DNA from: Bacteroidales bacterium
GTDB lineage: Bacteria; Bacteroidota; Bacteroidia; Bacteroidales; Tenuifilaceae
NCBI GenBank assembly: GCA_017524185.1
Contig: JAFWUG010000022.1
Location: 1-34,674, forward strand
Length of the DNA stretch: 34,674 nucleotides
Reading direction: 5' to 3'
Below, in pieces: positions 1 through 9,909 of the stretch. The notes under the pieces are model-generated. The model had not been told where the DNA came from, did not search any database, and saw only the letters and a list, made by a program, of their open reading frames with translations. The first letter of the stretch is position 1, and the number at the start of each line of letters is the position of its first letter. A program made the position numbers and the translations under genes.

Positions 1-158
1 GGAATCATCCGCCATTGGCAGCCTGTCTTGTTGATGTAGAGTATGCAGTCCATGATGTCCCTGAGAGCATATTTTCTTTTTCTTGTCGTTGGCTCCAGAA
101 TTTTTTGCAATATTTACCACTGATTATCGGTAAGGTTAGTTGGGTATCCTCTATTCAT
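1..158 (-). pseudogene. IS5-family transposase, N-terminal fragment with in-frame stop
   Basis: Read on the minus strand from the ATG at 158, the frame gives MNRGYPTNLTDNQW, then a TAA stop at 116-114. The same frame then continues without a shift through ILEPTTRKRKYALRDIMD and NKTGCQWRMI to the window edge. The paired pattern (YPT-LTD-QW followed by RKRKYALRDI and TGCQWRM) is the N-terminal signature of IS5-family transposases. The stop sits where the family usually has a charged or polar residue and could come from CAA by one change. The element is therefore probably dead or needs readthrough. The rest lies outside the window, so its length and C-terminal catalytic residues cannot be checked. 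Confidence 0.75.
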
Positions 159-240
159 ATCTAAATGATTGGAAACCACAAAGATACGAATAGCTACCCA
201 ATTAACCTGCTGATTGTCAATTATTTATACAACTTTTTCT
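1..240 (-). mobile_element. 5' end of an IS5-family insertion sequence, truncated by window edge
   Basis: The transposase fragment at 1-158 is preceded on the minus strand by about 80 bases of A+T-rich non-coding sequence. An insertion-sequence terminal repeat would be expected here. A candidate outer end on the minus strand is GACAGAAAAAGTTGTATAA, around 216-234. It cannot be confirmed because the other end of the element and the target-site duplication are outside the window. Confidence 0.4.
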
Positions 241-431
241 GTCATCCATACAATTCTTTTTTATCCATTTTTAAACAGCTTCTAAACAAAAATATAAATA
301 TATTTATGTCAAACACATAAACAATGTTTGGATAGATTTAAACTACGACTTTAAATCCGTTCAACTCGAGATAAAAAAGCAATAAACATTGGCTATACAG
401 AGCGGGTGAAGATAATATGTCAGCCTAATAG
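241..431. other. A+T-rich non-coding stretch between the IS end and the alpha-2-macroglobulin gene
   Basis: I see no open frame with family resemblance here. It holds a short near-palindrome around 320-332 (AAACAATGTTT). It is probably flanking sequence left beside the insertion. Confidence 0.4.
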
Positions 432-469
432 AAATCGGGGCAGAACGCATGTGCGCCCCGCCCCGATTT
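432..469 (-). terminator. hairpin downstream of the alpha-2-macroglobulin gene
   Basis: A perfect 10-bp inverted repeat (AAATCGGGGC at 432-441, GCCCCGATTT at 460-469) begins 19 bases after the stop of the minus-strand gene ending at 488. The run after it on the minus strand is only CTATTAGG, so it is a stem without a strong T tract. It is likely an mRNA 3' end signal or a weak intrinsic terminator. Confidence 0.5.
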
Positions 470-487
470 AATCTCAATGTTCCACTT

Positions 488-3400
488 CTACTCGGTTACC
501 TTCACCCACATACCCGCACGGGCTGCAGCAAAATCGTTGCTATACATGGCCTGACAATTGGGGCCTGGCATATAGAAACGCCCAGCATAGGTGGCGGTGA
601 GCTGTACGGTGAATGTCTTGCTCTGTCCAGCGGGTAGGTCGAAATAGGTTAGCACGCGGTCGTCACGGATGTCCTGATAGGTGAACTGCGCCTGCCCCGC
701 CTCTGCATTACCCTCGAGACGAGCGTTGCGTATCTCCCATCCTGAGGGGAATATCTGCGTGAGTGCCAGTTCTCGCAACTCGCCCGCAAGGCCAGGATTA
801 CCCACCGTTACGGTGCATATCACATCGGTGCCCTGCTTCAAGCTGGAGGGGTTTAGCACCGCTCCGCTGGGCGTGGTGTAGCGAACGTTCAGGGTGAGAT
901 TACGCTCAAAATCGTGCTCTTGGCCCTGCGCGGGGATGCCTGTTACTGCAACCGTGGCATAGACTGGCTGGCCAAGACTATGAGTTAGCGTGAGCGTGTT
1001 GGATCCATCGCGCAGCGGTGTCAGCACGGTTTGCGCCATGGGCTTGTCGCTACCGAGCGTCTGGTTGGGCAAGCTGTTGAGAGCATATTGCAACTTCAAA
1101 CCGCTCTTGAGGGCATCGCCCATAGCCATGCGCGAGAGCGCGATCAGTGCGGCGGCTGTCTCCTGCGTGCTGAGCCAACCATCGCCAGCAATATCGTTGC
1201 TGAGGGCAACGGCCAACGGAAAAGCTCTATCCCGCTGCTTTAACAGCAGCAAGGTTTCGAGGGCTATGGCACGATCGCGGAGGTGCGACCCAAAGGTGTA
1301 GCTAAGTTCACGATATGGTTCAATGCTAAGCGATAGCCCGTCAACCAAACGTTGAGCGGTTGTGGTCTGCCCTATGAGCGCATAGGCAGCAGCCAAGCGC
1401 ATACGGGCACCAAAATCGAGTTCACGCTCCTTTAGCTTGTTCATTGCTCCAACCTCGGGCGTACCAGCCAATGCCAAGGTGAAAAGTCTGTAGGCCTGCA
1501 CCAGATTGTGGCGCTGCGGTGCGTTGGGATCGGCTGCAGGAGCAAACTGACGGGCAGCGTTGCGCTGATACTTGCTCCAAGCATCGAGCATGGACTGAGG
1601 CACATCGTAGCCTGCGGCACTGGCAACAAGCATAAAATGTCCAGCATACGAGGTGCTCCAATCATCAACATTGGTGGCTCCTGGCCAATAGCCCAGTCCT
1701 CCGCTCGCCGTTTGCATCAAGCCCAACCTCCTGATGGCGGCTGACACATTGGTGCTTATCCGCTCCTCCTGCTGACGGGTGAGATCGAGCAACTGCTTAA
1801 GGAAAACCTGCGGGAAAGCTCCCGACACCGTTTGCTCGGCACATCCGTGCGGATAATCGATGAGATATTTCAGACGTTTCTCAAGGTTTAGCGGTGGCAT
1901 AACTGAGGCTTCGAGGGTTGCACTATTGCTACCCGCTATACCAAACGCGTTCAGCTTTAGAGTGGCCATCGAATCGGCAGGCAGCACAAGGCTTTGCGTG
2001 CGCGTTACCTCGCTAATGGGATTGCGTATCTCTATGTCGATCATCTGCTTAGCGCGTCCACCCTTGTTGCCCTCGGCCGAAATCTCCACCCGTGCCACAC
2101 CCGTGGTGCCACCCGTTTTCAGACGGAATCGCGCAATATGGTCGTTGCCATTAGCAATGGCCAAACTTTGCTCGCTATCGCCCACAATGGCAATATTTTC
2201 GGATGTTTTCAAACTTACATTAACGCGACTTATGCTGGCGTTAGACGTGAATAGGTTTACAGGAAGCACTATCTCCTCGTTTGGTCCCAGCACACGGGGC
2301 ATGGTGGCCAAAAGCATCACATCGTTACGAACGAGGCACGATTTCTCGGCTGCGCCGTAGGCTCCCGCATGACCTGCCACCACCATCACACGGACGCTAC
2401 CAGCATAGTTGGGCATCACAAAGTCGATTTTTTGGCTGCGCCTACTTTCGATGGTATAAGGCCCAAAGAAGCGTACCACAGGGGCGAAACGCAACGTTTG
2501 TCCCTGGGCCGGATTCATGGGGTTCGACTCGTCGTCGCTACCGCCAATGGACAACAGCCGCTCCAATTTGCCGCCATAAGCACCAATCACATCGTTGTAC
2601 AAATCCCATGTGCGCACACCCAACGCCTCGCGGGCATAGAAAACGGAATGCGGATCGGGCGTTTTGTACCGATTGATGTCGAGCAATCCCTCATCAACCA
2701 CGGCAAGGGTGAAGGTCATAGGCTTACCCGACTCTTCACGAACCACAATGCTCACGGGCTGTTCCGACTTCAGCTCATCGGCCATGACTATTATGGGCTT
2801 AAGCTGCGTTTGAGGATTACTTATTGACAATGGAACAACCCCAAACATCCTGATTGGCAAATCGTTATCTTTATCCTGATGCGGCTGAACTAACGTAACG
2901 TGTACATAGACATTGGGCGCCATATCGGGCTGCACCCTGATGGCAACCACGTTTGAGGCCTGACCTGCATCAACCCAATAGGCCGACAGCACCCGCGAGC
3001 CATTCTCTATGCTGATTAACGCTCTACCACGAGGCATTCCAGGAAATGTAAGCTTTATATCCTCGTCAACATTGTAGTGCAGCTTATCGGTAGCCAGCGA
3101 AAGCACGGTTGCACCACCCGGACGCTCGCCCTGCGACTGTCCGCTACTGTATGGCCAATCAAAATATACAAACGTGCCGCAACTGTTGCCGTTGTCGCGA
3201 TTTGTTACCTTTAGGTAGTAGCGCCCCCACTGCGGAGCCTCCACCTTTATAGTAACGTTTCCACGTCCGTTTTGGGTGCTGGCTTTGGTGCGCAGCACCA
3301 ATTGGTCGTGGCTGTTGCTAACATAGGAGGCCTCACCCACTGCAGGCTGCTCCCACCACCAACGCCACGTAACTTTATAGAGTTCCACCACCAAATTTCG

Positions 3401-6130
3401 ACACGATATGGGGCTGCCCTGCGCATCGACAGTGGCAAGCTCAACCTGATGGTCGGCTCCAGTTTCGAGCCACTGCCGCCCCGACGTATTCTTGGGCGGA
3501 ATCAATCCTACAAACTCGTTATAAGGTCTATAGGGTATTGTCTGTAGATCAATACTAAAGTCGCCACTTGGCTCAAAGGCACGGCCATTCAAGCGTACAT
3601 CTAAGGCTGCTGGCATAGTGCTGTTACGCTCAATGCTACCAAATACATGCGCCTGCCCCTGCGCATTGGTAACCCCTTCCCAAAACACCCGCGTGGTGGC
3701 GGGGTACGAGGTCGCGGGATCATCGAAAGTGTATTGACCATAGCCCTCGAACTTGGCCTGCGCCTTGCTCACGGTCATCTCGTAGCGCACTTTGGTGTTA
3801 CCCGCATTTGCGCCATGCAGCCAACGCATGTTCAGCGTAGCATCAATATTCCCCGATACGGGTATGCGGTTGTTTTGCAGCGCAAGGTCGAATTTCAATC
3901 GATTGGGCTTGATGGTTTCCACGCGCAACGTTTTGTGGAACACGGCACCGCCTATGCTCACCTTGGCATCCCAATAGCCAGTGGGAGCCTGTGCATCGGT
4001 GGGTATGGGGAAATAGTACAAGCCAGCCTCGGAGTGCGAGCGCACCAAACGTTTCACCATAGCACCCCGAGCATCGCGCACCTCAAGGGTGATGGGGTGT
4101 CCCATGGGAAGGCTACCCGTCCTGTCTTCCACCATAAAGCACAGATGAAGCGTGTCGCCTGGCCGCCACAAACCTCGCTCACCATAAATTAGCCCCTTTA
4201 GGCCTCGCTGCACCTCAGCGCCGCCCACATCAAAATTAGTGAGCGATAGCGATGAGGCATTATCTACACGCAGATAGCCCTTTTGCCCATTATGCGATAC
4301 GGTGATTAGATAGGCCTTGCGCGTTACTATAGGCAGCGTTAGCATACCCTCACTATTGGTACGCCCCTCGGCCAGCGTTTGATTCTGAAGATCTGTTACA
4401 CGCACCGACGCTCCCGACTGCGGACGACCCGAAGGGATGTCGTTCACCACCACCAACAGTTCTCCATTGCTACCCTGCTTGGCCAAAATACCGATGTCGG
4501 AGGCCAAAATTGTACGTACAAAACTAGTACTATTCACTCCCGAATAGTAGGCCGAATTGCATGGATTGAAACGCTCGGACCACCGATAATCGTCATCATA
4601 GCAATAGTTATCATTGAAATAGAAATACCTATCTCCATCTTCAAACACTTCATAATCAATCTGTTCGCTAGGCAACTCAGCTGATACACCATCGCATGGC
4701 GACAGCAATTGACTTCTGCTAAACGACACTTTGATTTTATAGATTGCACCAGCATCGGCGCTGAAAAGCGTTTTTAGGTCAATATTATAGCGCTGCCAAG
4801 TGTTAGGCTTCACCACTCCGCCCTGGCTCAAATCCACAAGTTTCTTGAGTATCGGAAAGCCAACACGGTTCAAACCATCACCATCGCCCATGCGATTCTG
4901 CTGAAGATAGAACGGAATATTGCTCTCGTAAATCTTGATTACCTCAACCAACACCGAGCGCACGTTTATGGCCTCAAATGGCAGCACCATTCCCTCCGAC
5001 GATGGGAGCACAACGCCCTGACCAATTGCCCTAATGGCTGGCTTTATACGCTCAAACCAATGCTCGCTAGTGTGTTCCTTCGCCAATTTTTGGCCAACGG
5101 CATCCAACACACCGTAGTTCACACTAAGCTTGACATTTCCAGTTATTTCCGCATTTGGCGGATATATGCGCAACACATTGCCCGCCACGTGGTATCGCAA
5201 CCGCGCCAACATCTCCTCGTCGTCGGGCGACTCGTGATGTAGCTCCACCAAACCATCGAAACGCTGCTTAGAGTCTAACAAATCGGAGAAATACACTACC
5301 ACCGCCTGATTAGGGGCCTGCTCGCAGCTGGCCGACAAAACGGTGAACTGCCCCATTGCGGGTACATCGAAACGCTCACGGCCATCGCCCTCTCCGCCAA
5401 TAGCACTGGCATCCCAACTAAACTCAACCTCGCCTGGCTTTGTTTCACGCTCAATGCCACCAATTCGCAATTTGTAAACATTAAGTTCATCAGCTGCCTG
5501 CAAATCCACGTCCAAGGCACGCCCATTGTGCTTGGCCTGAACACAGCTCAGCAGCGCATCATGATCGGCCACATCAGCCGTACGCAACAATCCGCTTAGA
5601 CTGTAGGTATAGGGATTTTCAGGTCCATCCACCACCAACCCATCAATATCCACTGCCATTGCCTGCGGTATAACCCTAAACCCAAACGACATTTCGCGCA
5701 GCGACCGCTCCTGCACATCGAGCAATTTATGCAGCTGTACATCAACCGTATAGCGTTCGCCCGATTGCAGCGGCTCGGCGGGTACAAAGTCCACCGTTTG
5801 GCTATTGCGCCACACCGCCCTACCCTTCACCGTGGGGCTAATGCTGAATAGGCGCAAGGGAGCCTCGACCCCCTCCCCTTCGAAGTGCGGCGATGGTTGC
5901 GCCAATTCCACGGTGATATTGCTCCGCGCAGACACCAATCCCGACGTGTAGGCCGAAACATACTCGCCGTATGCAGGGTTTAGACTTTCGGGCGGGGCAG
6001 ACTTACGCCCCTTACACGCACTGATGTTCAGGGCACAAACAACGGCAACTCCAGCCGCAAAATACCGCCCAAAATTTAATAGAACATGAAGAGAAGTCTG
6101 TTTAGGCTTTAAGACACTGAAATTAAACAT
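488..6130 (-). CDS. alpha-2-macroglobulin family lipoprotein with intact thioester motif
   Basis: An 1880-residue bacterial alpha-2-macroglobulin (YfhM/COG2373 type), the class thought to trap attacking proteases at the cell envelope. The N-terminus is a lipoprotein signal with lipobox ISAC and modified Cys39. The MG2-type segment starts near residue 645 (YGERGLWRPGDTLHL). The bait-region part lies roughly at 1000-1170, and the core A2M domain near 1215-1310 (MPNYAGSVRVMVVAG). The thioester motif YPHGCAEQT has Cys1430 and Gln1433, so covalent trapping looks possible. An alpha-helical thioester domain and a C-terminal beta domain follow. It is larger than E. coli YfhM (about 1650 residues). 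Many relatives sit next to pbpC; here a hairpin and then IS sequence follow instead. Function is from family knowledge; the thioester and lipobox are seen directly. Confidence 0.93.
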   Translation of the reverse strand: MFNFSVLKPKQTSLHVLLNFGRYFAAGVAVVCALNISACKGRKSAPPESLNPAYGEYVSAYTSGLVSARSNITVELAQPSPHFEGEGVEAPLRLFSISPTVKGRAVWRNSQTVDFVPAEPLQSGERYTVDVQLHKLLDVQERSLREMSFGFRVIPQAMAVDIDGLVVDGPENPYTYSLSGLLRTADVADHDALLSCVQAKHNGRALDVDLQAADELNVYKLRIGGIERETKPGEVEFSWDASAIGGEGDGRERFDVPAMGQFTVLSASCEQAPNQAVVVYFSDLLDSKQRFDGLVELHHESPDDEEMLARLRYHVAGNVLRIYPPNAEITGNVKLSVNYGVLDAVGQKLAKEHTSEHWFERIKPAIRAIGQGVVLPSSEGMVLPFEAINVRSVLVEVIKIYESNIPFYLQQNRMGDGDGLNRVGFPILKKLVDLSQGGVVKPNTWQRYNIDLKTLFSADAGAIYKIKVSFSRSQLLSPCDGVSAELPSEQIDYEVFEDGDRYFYFNDNYCYDDDYRWSERFNPCNSAYYSGVNSTSFVRTILASDIGILAKQGSNGELLVVVNDIPSGRPQSGASVRVTDLQNQTLAEGRTNSEGMLTLPIVTRKAYLITVSHNGQKGYLRVDNASSLSLTNFDVGGAEVQRGLKGLIYGERGLWRPGDTLHLCFMVEDRTGSLPMGHPITLEVRDARGAMVKRLVRSHSEAGLYYFPIPTDAQAPTGYWDAKVSIGGAVFHKTLRVETIKPNRLKFDLALQNNRIPVSGNIDATLNMRWLHGANAGNTKVRYEMTVSKAQAKFEGYGQYTFDDPATSYPATTRVFWEGVTNAQGQAHVFGSIERNSTMPAALDVRLNGRAFEPSGDFSIDLQTIPYRPYNEFVGLIPPKNTSGRQWLETGADHQVELATVDAQGSPISCRNLVVELYKVTWRWWWEQPAVGEASYVSNSHDQLVLRTKASTQNGRGNVTIKVEAPQWGRYYLKVTNRDNGNSCGTFVYFDWPYSSGQSQGERPGGATVLSLATDKLHYNVDEDIKLTFPGMPRGRALISIENGSRVLSAYWVDAGQASNVVAIRVQPDMAPNVYVHVTLVQPHQDKDNDLPIRMFGVVPLSISNPQTQLKPIIVMADELKSEQPVSIVVREESGKPMTFTLAVVDEGLLDINRYKTPDPHSVFYAREALGVRTWDLYNDVIGAYGGKLERLLSIGGSDDESNPMNPAQGQTLRFAPVVRFFGPYTIESRRSQKIDFVMPNYAGSVRVMVVAGHAGAYGAAEKSCLVRNDVMLLATMPRVLGPNEEIVLPVNLFTSNASISRVNVSLKTSENIAIVGDSEQSLAIANGNDHIARFRLKTGGTTGVARVEISAEGNKGGRAKQMIDIEIRNPISEVTRTQSLVLPADSMATLKLNAFGIAGSNSATLEASVMPPLNLEKRLKYLIDYPHGCAEQTVSGAFPQVFLKQLLDLTRQQEERISTNVSAAIRRLGLMQTASGGLGYWPGATNVDDWSTSYAGHFMLVASAAGYDVPQSMLDAWSKYQRNAARQFAPAADPNAPQRHNLVQAYRLFTLALAGTPEVGAMNKLKERELDFGARMRLAAAYALIGQTTTAQRLVDGLSLSIEPYRELSYTFGSHLRDRAIALETLLLLKQRDRAFPLAVALSNDIAGDGWLSTQETAAALIALSRMAMGDALKSGLKLQYALNSLPNQTLGSDKPMAQTVLTPLRDGSNTLTLTHSLGQPVYATVAVTGIPAQGQEHDFERNLTLNVRYTTPSGAVLNPSSLKQGTDVICTVTVGNPGLAGELRELALTQIFPSGWEIRNARLEGNAEAGQAQFTYQDIRDDRVLTYFDLPAGQSKTFTVQLTATYAGRFYMPGPNCQAMYSNDFAAARAGMWVKVTE

Positions 6131-6165
6131 ATTAAGTCGGATAAATATAGATTTAAACTAAAAAG

Positions 6166-6173
6166 TAAAGATA
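6166..6173 (-). promoter_or_regulatory. possible -7 box upstream of the alpha-2-macroglobulin gene
   Basis: The minus strand reads TATCTTTA, one base from the Bacteroidetes -7 consensus TAnnTTTG, 36 bases before the start codon. No convincing TTTG or TTGG lies about 19-20 bases upstream, so this is a weak call. Confidence 0.3.
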
Positions 6174-6244
6174 ACAAAAATCTAAACTCATAGCATCATA
6201 AAATACGCGCAACACTATGCTTCCCCCAAACGGACTATAAACGC

Positions 6245-6814
6245 CTAAAACTTATACTGATAGCGAAAAATAAACCTACGAGCAATTTGATACACGCTCA
6301 CGGCCACGGCCACACCCAGCAACGCTCCGCACAGCACATCACCGGGATAGTGCACACCAAGATATATGCGGCTATACGACACCAAAGCAGCCCACTGCAT
6401 CAACCCAATCCATCCCCATCTATTACCCAAAACAAGCGCCAAAAGCACGGCCACACCAAAAGTGTTGCCCGCGTGCGACGACACAAATCCATAAAGACCA
6501 CCACGATAGCCATTCACAATGTGTACCAAATGTGCAATCTCTGGATTATGCGTGGGGCGCAACCGCTCTACCGTGGGTTTTATGAGCGACGATGAAATTT
6601 GATCTACCAGCAGCACCACCACCGCCACGGCCAACAGCCACCAAATGACCTGCCGACCGCATTTACGCCAAAGCAGCAACAGCAGCACAATGTAAAGCGG
6701 AAACCATGTAAGCTTACCCGACGCAAACTCCATCACACCATCCCAAAACGGGGTATGCAAACCGTTGAGGATCAAAAACAACTGGGTATCAAGATGATTC
6801 AAAGATTCAATCAT
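6245..6814 (-). CDS. PAP2-family membrane phosphatase
   Basis: A 189-residue integral membrane protein with about five or six hydrophobic helices. It carries the complete PAP2 (phosphatidic acid phosphatase type 2) active site: Lys79 and Arg86-Pro87 in KPTVERLRP, Ser113-His114 in VSSHAGN, and Arg149, His155 and Asp159 in [12 protein letters not shown]. Such enzymes hydrolyse lipid phosphates such as undecaprenyl diphosphate or phosphatidylglycerol phosphate; the substrate cannot be told here. I chose the start MIESLNHLD at 6814, which gives an 8-base overlap with the obg stop. An ATG at 6826 would add four residues. The overlap implies translational coupling with obg. Confidence 0.88.
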   Translation of the reverse strand: MIESLNHLDTQLFLILNGLHTPFWDGVMEFASGKLTWFPLYIVLLLLLWRKCGRQVIWWLLAVAVVVLLVDQISSSLIKPTVERLRPTHNPEIAHLVHIVNGYRGGLYGFVSSHAGNTFGVAVLLALVLGNRWGWIGLMQWAALVSYSRIYLGVHYPGDVLCGALLGVAVAVSVYQIARRFIFRYQYKF

Positions 6815-7820
6815 CGTTACCATCATACTCCATATTAATCTGCTGCCAAAGCAAATCCTTAAGTTCGTTTATGCCATGCCCCGCAACCGCCGATAACAGG
6901 ACAGTGGGGATGTTCTTGGGCAGCTGCTTCTTGATGCTGGCTCGGAGTTCATCGTCAATCAAATCGCACTTGCTGATGGCCAACACGCGACGCTTAAGCA
7001 ACAATTCTGGATTATACTGGCGCAACTCATTGAGCAACACCTTATACTGCGCCGCAATATCCTCTGTGTCGGCAGGAACCATGAATAGCAGCATGGAATT
7101 ACGCTCAATATGACGTAAAAACCTTATACCCAAACCCTTACCCTCGTGTGCTCCTTCAATTATACCTGGAATGTCAGCCATCACAAACGAACGGTCGTCG
7201 CGATAGGCCACAATACCTACGCTTGGCGTAAGGGTTGTGAACGGGTAGTTTGCAATCTTAGGCTTGGCCGCGCTAACGGTAGAAAGCAGCGTCGACTTGC
7301 CCGCATTTGGAAAGCCCACCAGGCCAACATCGGCCAATATCTTGAGTTCCAGAATAATCTCAGTTTCTATGCCATCTTCGCCAGGCTGAGCAAAACGGGG
7401 TGTTTGCATCGTGGCCGACCTAAAATGCCAATTACCCTGTCCGCCGCGCCCACCCCGAAGCAGCGTGATTTGCTCGCCGTGAGCCGTTACTTCGCCAAGC
7501 ACCTCACCGCTAATAGCATCGCGGGCCACCGTGCCTATTGGAACCTCAACCGTGATGTCGTTGCCATTGGCACCATGCCGCCTACCGCCACTGCCCGACT
7601 CACCATCACCCGCAAATACATGGCGTTTATACTTCAGATGCAGCAGCGTCCAAAGCTGATTGTTCCCTTTCAGATAGATATGACCACCACGCCCACCATC
7701 GCCGCCATCGGGACCACCCTTTGGCACATATTTCTCTCGGCGCAAATGCGTGCTTCCCGCACCGCCCTTACCCGAACGGCAGTATATCTTAACGTAATCT
7801 ACAAAATTTGAACCCGACAT
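6807..7820 (-). CDS. obg: Obg/CgtA GTPase, ribosome assembly factor
   Basis: A 337-residue GTPase of the Obg family, which binds the 50S subunit and couples ribosome assembly to nucleotide state. The glycine-rich Obg fold spans about residues 1-158 ([13 protein letters not shown] at 34-46). The G domain follows with G1 GFPNAGKS at 169-176, G2 in PFTTL, G3 DIPG at 216-219, G4 SKCD at 283-286 and a G5-like LLSAVAG. The G4 motif has Ser in place of the usual Asn. The protein lacks the extra C-terminal OCT domain, so it is a short form. In many Bacteroidetes adk precedes obg; here the upstream gene is the chemoreceptor instead. Confidence 0.96.
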   Translation of the reverse strand: MSGSNFVDYVKIYCRSGKGGAGSTHLRREKYVPKGGPDGGDGGRGGHIYLKGNNQLWTLLHLKYKRHVFAGDGESGSGGRRHGANGNDITVEVPIGTVARDAISGEVLGEVTAHGEQITLLRGGRGGQGNWHFRSATMQTPRFAQPGEDGIETEIILELKILADVGLVGFPNAGKSTLLSTVSAAKPKIANYPFTTLTPSVGIVAYRDDRSFVMADIPGIIEGAHEGKGLGIRFLRHIERNSMLLFMVPADTEDIAAQYKVLLNELRQYNPELLLKRRVLAISKCDLIDDELRASIKKQLPKNIPTVLLSAVAGHGINELKDLLWQQINMEYDGNDD

Positions 7821-7839
7821 CGGCCTATCTATTTGCTCG

Positions 7840-7847
7840 CAAAGATA
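7840..7847 (-). promoter_or_regulatory. -7 box of the obg promoter
   Basis: The minus strand reads TATCTTTG, an exact match to the Bacteroidetes -7 consensus TAnnTTTG, 20 bases before the obg start codon. The expected -33 element is not obvious at 19-20 bases spacing, so only the -7 box is called. The implied leader would be very short. Confidence 0.5.
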
Positions 7848-7913
7848 GCGTTTTTTTTGGCTTTTACATGCCTTTCAACCTCTGCTACTAAGCTCCACAT
7901 AGCACCACACCAT

Positions 7914-7944
7914 AAAAGCGGGCGGGAGAAATTCTCCCGCCCGC
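7914..7944 (-). terminator. intrinsic terminator of the chemoreceptor gene
   Basis: A perfect 13-base inverted repeat (GCGGGCGGGAGAA at 7918-7930, TTCTCCCGCCCGC at 7932-7944) is followed on the minus strand by CTTTTATG. It lies 28 bases after the stop of the chemoreceptor gene ending at 7972. The very GC-rich stem plus T run makes this a convincing terminator, separating the receptor from obg. Confidence 0.85.
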
Positions 7945-7971
7945 CGCACTAGTTCAAAATCGACTCAGCCA

Positions 7972-9738
7972 CTACAACTTAAAGAATGCGATGAGATTCT
8001 TGAGCTGCTCGGCCATAGTGAGTAGTTGAGCCGCATTGGCGGCCAATTCCTCCGAAGCCGATGCGTTCTCCTGAACAACCTGGTTTAGCTGCTGCGAGGC
8101 CGAATTTATCTGCTCAACCCCATTGCTCTGCTCCATGCTCGATGTGGCTATCTCCTGCACCAGCTGCGATGTTTTCTCAATCTCTGGAACCAAACTGGCC
8201 AACGTATCGCCCGCATCCTTAGCAAGAGAAGTACCCTTGCTTGTAACCTCTTCTATCTGCCTAGCTGCCAACGCACTACGCTCAGCCAAACGCTTCACCT
8301 CGGCGGCAACAACAGCAAAACCACGCCCATGTTCACCAGCACGAGCAGCCTCAACCGCCGCATTTAGGGCCAAAATGTTGGTTTGAAATGCAATCTCACT
8401 CACCACAGCGGTGTTGTGCGAAATCTCATCCATATAGCTGGCCGTCTTAGAAGTAGCCTCGTTACCCTGCTGAACACCAGCAACCGCTTGCAACGCAAGC
8501 GTATTTGCCTCCTGCGCATGGGCCGAATTGGCATCAATCATCGAGGCCATCTCCTCCATCGACGACGAAATCTCCTCCGTCGACGAGGCCTGTTGGTTCG
8601 CTCCATCCGACATCTGCTGTGCTCCAGAACTCATTTGCTGGCTCGCCTCGGTCAAACCGTTCGATATATCGCGCATTTGCGTGGCCATATTTCGCAGCGA
8701 ATCGCCCATCGAATTAATGGCAACCACCAACAGCCCAACCTCATCCATCGACTTTACCTCCATGCGCTTGGTCAGGTCGCCTTGGGCGAAATCATCAGTA
8801 AACCTCACCAAATCCTGAATCACCTTTATTACCTGCCTATCCAACACAATAATAATCACCGTCAAACCAAACGACACCACTATGATATATAAAACTATCA
8901 TCCTATTCCTAATGGAGTTGCGTATGCTTGTGATGATTGATGTCGGTTTGCAACAACCAACAGACCCCACCACCTCGTTGTCGGATCCGCGCAGCGGAGC
9001 TAAAGCCAACAATTCGCTCACACCATTGCCTTCCACCTGCCCAATATAAGTCTCGCCCTGCACCATCACTTTCTGCTCCATGTCGGGCAACAAGGGCGTA
9101 CCCTCTGCCAAACCAACAACCGTACTCCTAAACAGAGTATTGCCCGAGAACACACATACATCAGCGCCTACAACATCCCGCATATGTTTCAAAAAATCAT
9201 CATCAATACGATAGCCTGCCGTAAGAGCCCCCACAATGCTCCCACTGGCATCAATTATCGGAACACCTGCACCAATATTAAGCACATTTTGAGATCCAAT
9301 CTCTATTCCAGCCGAAGTTTGCCCCTTAAATATGCGCTGCATACATGACTGACTACCAATATTATCGCCATATCGATCGGGAGCATGTACACGAAAAAAC
9401 ACCTTGCCCTGCCTATCAACAACCGTCATAAAATCGAAACCCGACGATTGCATGAACTTAGTGGTTATGTTCTGCATTCTCGTGCGATTACCATCGGCCA
9501 AAATCTCTGCCAATGTTGCAGATGGCAACATCTGCAATGAACTAAGCGCGTAGGTAGTCTTCTGATGCACATCGGTTCTGATGGCCTCAATACCCACCGC
9601 AAGGTCAGATTGAATAAGGTGCGACAAATGCTGTTGTAGTCCTTTACGAACCAGCACCAACGGACCGCCCACTAAAAGTACCACGCATACACCCACTGTG
9701 GAGTATATTTTAAACCTGATACCCAATGTCTTCTTCAT
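7972..9738 (-). CDS. methyl-accepting chemotaxis protein with double Cache sensor
   Basis: A 588-residue transmembrane chemoreceptor. The first membrane helix spans about 12-30. A periplasmic sensor of about 245 residues looks like a double Cache (Cache_3-Cache_2 type) domain. The second helix is about 280-299 and HAMP about 300-352. The cytoplasmic signalling hairpin runs to the C-terminus, with the conserved tip at 447-468 ([21 protein letters not shown], then [18 protein letters not shown]). Glu/Gln-rich segments such as [14 protein letters not shown] are plausible methylation sites. There is no C-terminal CheR-tethering pentapeptide; it ends in FFKL. It is flanked by two terminators and so is its own transcript. 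No cheA, cheW or cheY is in the window, although cheR and cheB genes lie in the neighbouring block. Confidence 0.95.
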   Translation of the reverse strand: MKKTLGIRFKIYSTVGVCVVLLVGGPLVLVRKGLQQHLSHLIQSDLAVGIEAIRTDVHQKTTYALSSLQMLPSATLAEILADGNRTRMQNITTKFMQSSGFDFMTVVDRQGKVFFRVHAPDRYGDNIGSQSCMQRIFKGQTSAGIEIGSQNVLNIGAGVPIIDASGSIVGALTAGYRIDDDFLKHMRDVVGADVCVFSGNTLFRSTVVGLAEGTPLLPDMEQKVMVQGETYIGQVEGNGVSELLALAPLRGSDNEVVGSVGCCKPTSIITSIRNSIRNRMIVLYIIVVSFGLTVIIIVLDRQVIKVIQDLVRFTDDFAQGDLTKRMEVKSMDEVGLLVVAINSMGDSLRNMATQMRDISNGLTEASQQMSSGAQQMSDGANQQASSTEEISSSMEEMASMIDANSAHAQEANTLALQAVAGVQQGNEATSKTASYMDEISHNTAVVSEIAFQTNILALNAAVEAARAGEHGRGFAVVAAEVKRLAERSALAARQIEEVTSKGTSLAKDAGDTLASLVPEIEKTSQLVQEIATSSMEQSNGVEQINSASQQLNQVVQENASASEELAANAAQLLTMAEQLKNLIAFFKL

Positions 9739-9848
9739 TGTTGAAGTTTATTAAGTTGATAGATTAGGTTATTTTCTCTACCCAATATTACTTAGGCATT
9801 ACATTATACGCTCCCTATTTTTGATAGTTACGATTTTGCTCAATATAC

Positions 9849-9882
9849 AAAACGGGCCTCTCTTAATTGAGAGGCCCGTTTT
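9849..9882 (-). terminator. strong intrinsic terminator ending the siaB-siaC-exporter transcript
   Basis: A perfect 14-base stem (AAAACGGGCCTCTC at 9849-9862 and GAGAGGCCCGTTTT at 9869-9882) has a TTAATT loop, 28 bases after the stop of the gene ending at 9910. The minus-strand T tract is TTTTGTATATTG. It could work on both strands, but only minus-strand genes lie around it. Confidence 0.88.
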
Positions 9883-9909
9883 CATATTTTCATAACTATA
9901 TTATCGGAT

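Noticed and set aside
6815..6826. Four-residue N-terminal extension of the PAP2 protein
   Set aside because: Possible but deeper inside obg; the ATG at 6814 gives the more usual short overlap. Not decisive.
7146..7811. Plus-strand open frame of 221 codons
   Set aside because: Antisense to obg; low-complexity composition typical of a shadow frame.
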